This document shows, piece after piece, positions 1-5,165 of a stretch of 15,813 nt of DNA. Numbering within the stretch: the stretch's first letter is position 1; each line of letters starts with the position of its first letter. This stretch comes from Pseudomonadota bacterium (GTDB lineage: Bacteria; Desulfobacterota; JADFVX01). The notes beneath the pieces were generated by a model. The model did no database searches. It was not told the origin of the DNA and saw only the letters and a list, made by a program, of their open reading frames with translations. The position numbers were made by a program, and so were the translations under genes. The stretch covers positions 1 through 15,813 of the forward strand of contig JADFVM010000268.1 of the NCBI GenBank assembly GCA_015222555.1, in the 5' to 3' direction.

Positions 1-75
1 ATGCCGATTAGGGACTGGGGTGCGGCGATCAATCAGTTCGCCATCATTTTTGAAGAAAGGGTGCCGTTGAAATAG
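1..75 (+). CDS. IS256/mutator-family transposase, C-terminal end (partial, runs in from the left edge)
   Basis: The plus strand is open from the first base to a TAG at 73-75 and encodes 24 residues beginning MPIRDWGAA and ending RVPLK. This is the typical extreme C-terminus of IS256-family (mutator) DDE transposases, which often finish with a Trp-Thr-Met-Pro-Ile-Arg-Asp-Trp stretch followed by NQFAIIFEER-type sequence. The Met at position 1 is therefore probably internal, and the rest of the gene lies beyond the window edge. An inverted-repeat-like terminus follows 15 nt after the stop, as expected for this family. It is the only gene here on the plus strand. Whether the transposase is intact cannot be judged from 24 residues. 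The family call is from recognition of the motif, not a search. Confidence 0.8.
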   Translation: MPIRDWGAAINQFAIIFEERVPLK

Positions 76-90
76 AAGACCTCAAATTCT

Positions 91-117
91 CATTTACACA
101 GAAAACTTGACAGGCCC
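91..117 (+). repeat. Terminal inverted repeat (right end) of the IS256-family element
   Basis: Read inward from the element edge on the minus strand, the end is GGGCCTGTCAAGTTTTCTG followed by TGTAAATG. It combines a GGG-CTGTCAA tip with an internal TGTGTAAAT block, the usual form of IS256-family termini. The partner repeat lies outside the window, so the exact inner boundary is estimated. Confidence 0.65.
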
Positions 118-227
118 TAGATTAGCTTTTAATGCTTTTAACAGGCCCTTCAGCTTGTCAGCGTGAACAACTTTTTGAGGAAACTCTAAATAACTTTTCC
201 CTGATTGAAGATAAAAAGAGAGGCCAT

Positions 228-1328
228 CTATTTTGCATCTTTAGCACAACGAAAACCGATAAAGTTATTACTTACATTAGGTTTGGCCGCAAGGCGTACA
301 GTTAAAAGAAGATTCTGGTAATTAACATCGTAACCTCCACCACGCACGACTTTCTGAGTTCCTTCCTCCGGCCCTTTTGGGTTTTTCTTTACCTTTACCT
401 GATAATAATCCGCATCATACCAGTCTGCCGTCCATTCAGCTATGTTACCAGACATGTCATGCACACCATAGGGGGAAACGCCATTATCATAGGATCCGAC
501 ATCGGCAGTATAGAGGAAGCCATCCATGCCTCTTGATATGCCGGGGTCATAATTAGCGCGGTATTCTCCACCCTCGTCGGGCAAGGCACTTCCCCAGGGA
601 TAATATCTATCATCCCAGCCTCTTGCCGCCTTTTCCCACTCTGCTTCCGTCGGAAGACGTTTATCATAATGGTTACAGAAATCAACCGCTTTTTTCCACG
701 TAACCTTAAATAGTGGCTGATTGTCTCCAGACAGGTCATCATCCCATAGGGAAAAGGGAACCTTTTTTTTATTCTCCTTCAGGTAGGCCTTATACTGTCC
801 AACCGTTACTTCATAAGTATCGATATAGTAAGGATTTAAATATATAACCCTTGACGGCTGATTATCGGTCCACTCACCCCAGTCTTGCCCTCTCATGAAT
901 TTACCAGCGGGAATGTATGTCATGCCCTGGGGTCCCTTTTTTGATTTTTTTAAATTTGGTGGGGTGTCTACTCTGTCTAGCTTTGCACTTTCTTCCCGGA
1001 ATTTTTTCAACCAGGCCTCTTTCGCTTTTTTTCTCTTTTCCTGCCTTTTCTTTACCAGTTCCATCGCTTTTTGTTTCTCTTTCTTTTTCCTTAGGCTTTC
1101 CTTAGATTCCTTGCCACTACCTTCCTTTTCCTTTTCCTTTTCCTTTTCCTTTTCCTTTTCCTTTTGAGTCTTTTTCATCTTTTCATACATTAGCCGGTAT
1201 TTTTCAGAAACCTCATCCTTTGAGGTGTCTTCCTGCGACGGCGCCGTCGCAGGTATTAATAAAGAAGCAATCCAGATAAAACACAAGGTCAAAATCATCA
1301 TCCTATTTCTTGCATTCTTTTTTTTCAT
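228..1328 (-). CDS. Secreted SUMF1/FGE-sulfatase-domain protein with Lys-Glu repeat linker
   Basis: I place the start at ATG 1326-1328, giving 366 aa. This start gives a clean export signal (KKKNARNR, then the hydrophobic MMILTLCFIWIASLLIP, then an ATA cleavage site) and avoids overlapping the Dabb gene. A GGAGGT lies at 1341-1346, 12 nt upstream, which is rather far. An in-frame TTG at 1389-1391 is a weaker alternative. Residues about 34-129 are a highly charged, probably coiled-coil linker containing (KE)n. Residues about 135-362 form the FGE-sulfatase domain, with the marks PAGKFMRG, RLPTEAEWEKAARG, YPWG, GVHDMSGNIAEW, VVRGGGY and FIGFRCA. Formylglycine-generating enzymes carry two active-site cysteines after the GGSY motif. 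Here that stretch reads GGGYDVNYQNLL with none, so an enzymatic role is unlikely and a binding or structural role outside the cytoplasm is more plausible. It is the last gene of the operon before the IS end; no terminator is visible. Confidence 0.85.
   Translation of the reverse strand: MKKKNARNRMMILTLCFIWIASLLIPATAPSQEDTSKDEVSEKYRLMYEKMKKTQKEKEKEKEKEKEKEGSGKESKESLRKKKEKQKAMELVKKRQEKRKKAKEAWLKKFREESAKLDRVDTPPNLKKSKKGPQGMTYIPAGKFMRGQDWGEWTDNQPSRVIYLNPYYIDTYEVTVGQYKAYLKENKKKVPFSLWDDDLSGDNQPLFKVTWKKAVDFCNHYDKRLPTEAEWEKAARGWDDRYYPWGSALPDEGGEYRANYDPGISRGMDGFLYTADVGSYDNGVSPYGVHDMSGNIAEWTADWYDADYYQVKVKKNPKGPEEGTQKVVRGGGYDVNYQNLLLTVRLAAKPNVSNNFIGFRCAKDAK
1124..1165 (-). repeat. Hexanucleotide microsatellite, 7 perfect CCTTTT units (AAAAGG on the coding strand)
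   Basis: Seven uninterrupted 6-bp units span 42 bp inside the SUMF1-like gene and encode alternating Lys-Glu. The unit is a multiple of three, so gain or loss of copies changes linker length by two residues per unit without breaking the reading frame. Confidence 0.95.
1232..1253. repeat. Perfect 22-bp GC-rich palindrome inside the signal-peptide region
   Basis: The half-site CCTGCGACGGC (1232-1242) is followed directly by its exact reverse complement (1243-1253). In the mRNA of the SUMF1-like gene it would form a stem of about 9 bp with a GCGC loop. The coded residues are PATAPSQ, the predicted signal-peptidase region. No U-tract follows, so it does not look like an intrinsic terminator. Confidence 0.9.
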
Positions 1329-1368
1329 TTTCCTATTAACACCTCCAGCAGTTTTTTCCTCTTTTTTT

Positions 1369-1671
1369 TCAGTAAGCGCTATCTGTATCAAAGTCCACCT
1401 TCACCGATGACTGGCACATCTCTTTTACAAGATCGACAACCTTCAGGTGTTCAGGATGAACGGCATAGGCCTCAACATCATCAAATGTATTAAAGAGAGA
1501 ATTTAAAACGATGTCATAGGAGTTGTGCTTATTGCCAATATCAACACCAACCTCAAGCTCCTTTACCAGAGAGATCTTATCTCTCAGTCCATTAAGTGCA
1601 GAGATAAGGATCGTTCTCCTCTCCTCGTCAACATCCTCTTTAAATTTAAACAAAACGATATGTCTGATCAT
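1369..1671 (-). CDS. Dabb-domain (stress-responsive A/B barrel) small protein
   Basis: This is a 100-residue protein opening MIRHIVLFKFK and carrying YAVHPEHLKVV near residues 69-79, the hallmark of the Dabb family (ferredoxin-like dimeric alpha/beta barrels first noted in stress-induced plant proteins). The domain fills the whole protein and its length is normal for the family. There is no signal peptide, so it should be cytoplasmic. The family has no uniform reaction; members include small cyclases and decarboxylases as well as proteins of unknown role, so no substrate is proposed. It begins 25 nt after the era stop, with AGGG as a plausible ribosome site, and probably shares the valS-era transcript. 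The SUMF1-like start follows 40 nt later. Confidence 0.85.
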   Translation of the reverse strand: MIRHIVLFKFKEDVDEERRTILISALNGLRDKISLVKELEVGVDIGNKHNSYDIVLNSLFNTFDDVEAYAVHPEHLKVVDLVKEMCQSSVKVDFDTDSAY

Positions 1672-1696
1672 TCAATAAAACCCTGGAAATTATTTT

Positions 1697-2614
1697 TTAT
1701 TGTTCATCTAGACCCAGGTCTCTCAATGACTGCGCACTTCTGCTCCACCCGGATTTCACTTTTACAAAAAGCTCAAGATATACTTTTGTACCCAAAAGAG
1801 ATTCCATATCTTTTCTGGCCAATGTGCCGATCGTCTTAATCATCTTTCCGCCTTTACCAACAATAATTCCCTTTTGTGAGTCTCTTTCAACGATTATCAA
1901 TGCATGAATAATGATGACATTTCTATCTTGCGGCTCATCAAATTTTTCGATTTCAACTGCAGTTAAATAGGGCACTTCTTCGTGCAGACGTTGAAGAATC
2001 TTCTCCCTGATTATTTCGGAAACAATAAAACGCTCAGGCATATCGGTAACGATATCATCGGGAAAGTACCTGGGCCCTTCGTTAATAGATTCTACTACAA
2101 TGCTCATCAATCGATCAAGCCCTTCCCCTGTTTTAGAGGAAAGAGGAACAATTTCCTTGAAGGGATACTTCTTGGACATTGTCTCAATCAAAGGGAGCAG
2201 CATCCCTTTTTGAACAAGATCTATTTTATTAATGACAAGAATAACGGGGATTTTAACGGCCTCTAATAGAGACAAAATAAAGTTATCACCCTGGCCCGAC
2301 CTTTTATCGGCATCTATCATAAAAAAAATGACGTCAACTTCCGATATGGTAGACAGGGCCGTTTTTACCATCATTTTGTTTAAAATATCTCTTGCCTTAT
2401 GAATGCCCGGAGTATCCCAAAATACAATCTGGGCAGAAGGAAGGTTTTTAATTCCTGTTATCCTGTTACGCGTTGTCTGAGGTTTTTTGGTCGTAATGGA
2501 TATTTTTTCGCCCAGAATTAAATTCAGCAACGTTGACTTGCCCACATTTGGTCTACCGATAATGGACACAAATCCGGACTTGAATATCTCTCTATCTTTA
2601 TTCACTTTTTTCAA
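1697..2614 (-). CDS. era: GTPase Era (16S rRNA / 30S subunit maturation)
   Basis: This is a 305-aa protein with all Era landmarks: G1 GRPNVGKS at 20-27, a G2 Thr in the KPQTTRNRI segment (44-52), G3 DTPG at 67-70, G4 NKID at 129-132, G5 SSKTG near 159-163, and a C-terminal KH domain with GKGG at 243-246. Era binds the 3' end of 16S rRNA through the KH domain and checks late 30S assembly. The start codon appears to be TTG (2612-2614), which overlaps the stop of the upstream radical SAM gene in a TTGA arrangement and implies translational coupling. A GTG three codons later (V4) is the alternative. The ribosome site is weak: GGGAG lies about 12 nt upstream. The gene sits in an rnc-era cluster, a classic pairing with RNase III, which processes the same rRNA. 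Confidence 0.96.
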   Translation of the reverse strand: MKKVNKDREIFKSGFVSIIGRPNVGKSTLLNLILGEKISITTKKPQTTRNRITGIKNLPSAQIVFWDTPGIHKARDILNKMMVKTALSTISEVDVIFFMIDADKRSGQGDNFILSLLEAVKIPVILVINKIDLVQKGMLLPLIETMSKKYPFKEIVPLSSKTGEGLDRLMSIVVESINEGPRYFPDDIVTDMPERFIVSEIIREKILQRLHEEVPYLTAVEIEKFDEPQDRNVIIIHALIIVERDSQKGIIVGKGGKMIKTIGTLARKDMESLLGTKVYLELFVKVKSGWSRSAQSLRDLGLDEQ

Positions 2615-3606
2615 TTGACCAGCAAACTCCCTCTTAAAAGATTTTCCAGCTTTAATACATTAAAGTCCAGCCCGGGATAGAGACTTTTAAGTTTTTTCAT
2701 ATTTTCGTTCTGCCGGCCCCTGAAGGCGGATTCATCTTTGGGAGCCAGTCCAAAAGTAATCCTCTCTTCACGGAAGGACCTCTTATTCAATTCATCTTTC
2801 GCTAATTCAAAAAAAATCTGTGATTCAACCATCTCGCCAAATGCAGGGTGATAAGGCCCTGCAATTATCGATGCCTCAAGTTCTTTTGTCGCTTGCAGCC
2901 CTACCCTGATGACATCTATCCCCTTTTGCCTGAAATATTGAACCATTTTGCCGCATCTTTCGATAGCTTGAGTAAGCGATAACGGATGATACTCCCCTTT
3001 ATGATACAAGCTCTCAAGTTCAGTGCCTTTAACAACCAGTGTCGGATAAATCCTCACAAAATCCGGACTGAGATCTGATATTTTATAGACTCCTGTCAAA
3101 GATTTTTCATCACTGTCCAAAGGAAGTCCCGGCATCAATTGACAGCCCAGCGAAAAGCCCCGTTTCTTGATAAGATTGCAGGCAGAAATGTTATGACTAA
3201 CAGTGTGCCCTCGATTTGAGGCGTCCAAAACCTCATCATGCATGGACTGAATTCCCAGTTCAATGGTTCTCACTCTATATTTTTTCAGTATTGTTAAGAT
3301 ATCTTCACTAATAAAATCAGGACGGGTAGAGATTCGAACCGAGTCGATCTGGCCCGAATCGATGAATGGCTCAACGTCCTGAAGGAGTCTTTCCTGAAGA
3401 GCTGTATCAATGGCCGTAAAGCTTCCACCATAGAAGGCAATCTCTTTTTGCCCCTTTCCCTGCCAGCTTGTCAGATAATCTCTTACAGTTTTTTTGATTT
3501 CACTGGATGAAGGGATCCCTCTGTGCTTTCCTGCAATTTTATCCTGGTTACAGAAGATGCACATCTGAGGACATCCGGAATGATTGACATAAATCGGTAT
3601 TATCAT
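2611..3606 (-). CDS. Radical SAM protein, Elp3-like (no acetyltransferase domain)
   Basis: This is a 331-aa protein with the radical SAM cluster motif C12-x3-C16-x2-C19 (GCPQMCIFCNQ) right at the N-terminus. It is followed by the GGSFTAI glycine motif that contacts SAM and the later motifs RISTRPDFI, ELGIQSMHDEVL and GCQLMPGLP. This set matches the Elp3/coproporphyrinogen-oxidase-like branch rather than MiaB or lipoyl synthase types. Elp3 proper adds a carboxymethyl-type group to tRNA wobble uridine with the help of an acetyltransferase domain, which is absent here. Related short proteins commonly sit beside rnc in other bacteria. It starts 3 nt after the rnc stop and its TGA overlaps the era start, so it is embedded in an RNA-processing operon. 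A role in RNA modification is therefore reasonable but is inference; the substrate is unknown. Confidence 0.88.
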   Translation of the reverse strand: MIIPIYVNHSGCPQMCIFCNQDKIAGKHRGIPSSSEIKKTVRDYLTSWQGKGQKEIAFYGGSFTAIDTALQERLLQDVEPFIDSGQIDSVRISTRPDFISEDILTILKKYRVRTIELGIQSMHDEVLDASNRGHTVSHNISACNLIKKRGFSLGCQLMPGLPLDSDEKSLTGVYKISDLSPDFVRIYPTLVVKGTELESLYHKGEYHPLSLTQAIERCGKMVQYFRQKGIDVIRVGLQATKELEASIIAGPYHPAFGEMVESQIFFELAKDELNKRSFREERITFGLAPKDESAFRGRQNENMKKLKSLYPGLDFNVLKLENLLRGSLLVN

Positions 3607-3609
3607 TTC

Positions 3610-4305
3610 TTATTCAAGAGCGTACAGCTTTTGCAGAGCCATTTTAGCGGCCATCTGCTCGGCCTCTTTAATATTCTTACCTTCCCCTTGGGCGATAACT
3701 TCACCTTTTAAATCAAGTGCAACCTGAAAGGTCTTGTCATGATCAGGGCCATCATCGGCGATGACGCTGTATTTTAGATTACCCTTCTTGTCCTTTTGGA
3801 TCCTTTCCTGAATTTCGGACTTGAAATCAATAATCGTAGTCTGAGAAGTCAGGCGGGAGACAAAATAAACTTTAATGAAATCTTTTACTTTTTCAAGACC
3901 GCCATCAAGGTAAATTGATGCAATAAGCGCCTCAAATGCGTTGGCAAGTAATGAGCTTTTTAGACGCCCACCGGTCTGTTCCTCACCCTTGCCGAGAAGA
4001 AGATATTCACCAAGCCCAATCTCCATTGCAATCTGGAAAAGGGGTTCCTCTCTTACGAGCAAGGATCTTTTCTTGGACAGTTCGCCTTCATTAACACCTG
4101 TATGCATTTTAAAGAGAAGTTCAGAGATGACTAGATCCAGGACGGCATCCCCCAGGAATTCCAGTCTTTCATTGTCTTTAAGGTTGAGAGACCGATTTTC
4201 ATTTGAGAAAGATTTGTGAGTTAAAGCCTCTTTCAGGAAGTCTTTATTATTAAAAGAATAGGCCAGTTTAGACTCTAATTCGTCTATTTTTTCAGAAATG
4301 TCCAT
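3610..4305 (-). CDS. rnc: Ribonuclease III
   Basis: This is a 231-aa double-strand-specific endoribonuclease that releases 16S and 23S rRNA precursors. The signature NERLEFLGDAVL lies at 45-56, with E46, E49 and D53 as metal-binding acids. The second active-site segment LLANAFEALIAS (119-130) keeps E125 but has Asn122 where the E. coli enzyme has Asp. A C-terminal double-stranded-RNA-binding domain covers about 158-229 (FKSEIQERIQK through EAEQMAAKMALQKL). Length is normal. The ATG at 4303-4305 has no convincing ribosome site within 15 nt, and the leader from the nadC stop is only 32 nt, so translation may be weak or coupled. The downstream radical SAM and era genes follow immediately. Confidence 0.96.
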   Translation of the reverse strand: MDISEKIDELESKLAYSFNNKDFLKEALTHKSFSNENRSLNLKDNERLEFLGDAVLDLVISELLFKMHTGVNEGELSKKRSLLVREEPLFQIAMEIGLGEYLLLGKGEEQTGGRLKSSLLANAFEALIASIYLDGGLEKVKDFIKVYFVSRLTSQTTIIDFKSEIQERIQKDKKGNLKYSVIADDGPDHDKTFQVALDLKGEVIAQGEGKNIKEAEQMAAKMALQKLYALE

Positions 4306-4337
4306 AGAATGACTGTCATACAGAGCTTGAGCTGACT

Positions 4338-5165
4338 TTAATTACCCTCAATTTTCATACTGATGTCGACAGCAGGCGCTGAATGCGTCAAGGCACCAAC
4401 GGATATAAAATCAACGCCCGTTAGAGCGATGTCATCAACATTGTCTAAGGACACGTTGCCGGAAGCTTCAATCAGCGCTTGCTCTCCGATTAACTTTACA
4501 GCCTCTCTCATTTTTTCAACATCCATGTTATCAAGCATGATGATATTAGCACCGCAATCTAAAGCCTCCTGCACCTCATCCATGCTGCTTACTTCAACCT
4601 CAACCTTGAGAGTATGAGGCGCATTCTTCTGCGCCCTTGTGACAGCCTCCGTGATGCCTCCACAGGCGGCGATATGGTTATCCTTGATCAAAATGCCATC
4701 AAAAAGTCCAACACGGTGGTTATTCCCTCCACCAATTTTAACAGCGTATTTTTCAAGACTTCTTAATCCAGGAATCGTTTTTCTCGTATCCACAATTGTT
4801 GCCCTTCCCCTTACCTTGCCAACAAAGGCCGCTGTTATTGTAGAAATTCCGGAAAGCCGTTGAATAAAATTGAGTGCCGTTCGCTCAGCTACCAGAAGAT
4901 CGACTACATTTCCTGTCATCTCAGCCAGGACGGTTCCTTCTTTAATCTTGTCACCATCCTTTTTTGATGCCCTGAAGATAGTACAGGGATTGACCGTTTC
5001 AAAGACCTCCCGCGCGATTTCTATACCGGCAAGGACAAAGGCCTCCTTTGCAACAATTTTCCCGGAGGCTACCTGTTTTTTCATTAATAATGCTTCTGAG
5101 GTGACATCTCCTGTACCGATATCTTCTTCAAGGGCCATTGTAATGATTTTTTTTATTTCAAACAT
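4338..5165 (-). CDS. nadC: Nicotinate-nucleotide pyrophosphorylase (quinolinate phosphoribosyltransferase)
   Basis: This 275-aa cytoplasmic enzyme of de novo NAD synthesis converts quinolinate and PRPP to nicotinate mononucleotide, CO2 and pyrophosphate. The start of the protein (EEDIGTGDVTSEAL), the RTALNFIQRLSGIST segment (95-109), the substrate-binding R128-K129-T130 in DTRKTIPGLR, H150-R151 in GGGNNHRVGL, and K161-D-N-H164 are all family hallmarks. The ATG at 5163-5165 overlaps the end of valS by 13 bp and has AGGA upstream. The Met at codon 10 (5136-5138) would remove the overlap but would trim a normal N-terminus. nadA and nadB are not in the window, so the gene is separated from the rest of its pathway. 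Confidence 0.96.
   Translation of the reverse strand: MFEIKKIITMALEEDIGTGDVTSEALLMKKQVASGKIVAKEAFVLAGIEIAREVFETVNPCTIFRASKKDGDKIKEGTVLAEMTGNVVDLLVAERTALNFIQRLSGISTITAAFVGKVRGRATIVDTRKTIPGLRSLEKYAVKIGGGNNHRVGLFDGILIKDNHIAACGGITEAVTRAQKNAPHTLKVEVEVSSMDEVQEALDCGANIIMLDNMDVEKMREAVKLIGEQALIEASGNVSLDNVDDIALTGVDFISVGALTHSAPAVDISMKIEGN

Larger units (their letters stand above)
1..117 (+). mobile_element. Right end of an IS256-family insertion sequence
   Basis: The end of a transposase gene (stop at 73-75) is followed by a short non-coding tail and a terminal repeat finishing in GACAGGCCC at 109-117. The order transposase 3' end, short spacer, terminal inverted repeat is that of an IS256-family right end. 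The element lies downstream of the sulfatase-modifying-factor-like gene, in convergent orientation, about 110 bp from its stop codon. The left end is outside the window, so the target duplication cannot be confirmed; if it is 8 bp it would start at 118 (TAGATTAG). Confidence 0.7.

Noticed and set aside
1124..1165. CRISPR-like or regulatory direct repeats
   Set aside because: The 6-bp unit without spacers is a coding microsatellite. No spaced repeats of CRISPR length were seen in the window.
895..1167. A plus-strand open frame ending in a Ser-Phe repeat
   Set aside because: It is simply the complement of the Lys-Glu microsatellite and has no homology-like features or ribosome site.
3931..3951. 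Asn122 in RNase III where E. coli has the active-site Asp
   Set aside because: The other acids (E46, E49, D53, E125) are intact, and to my recollection Asn occurs at this position in other bacterial RNase III proteins, so it is not evidence of an inactive enzyme.
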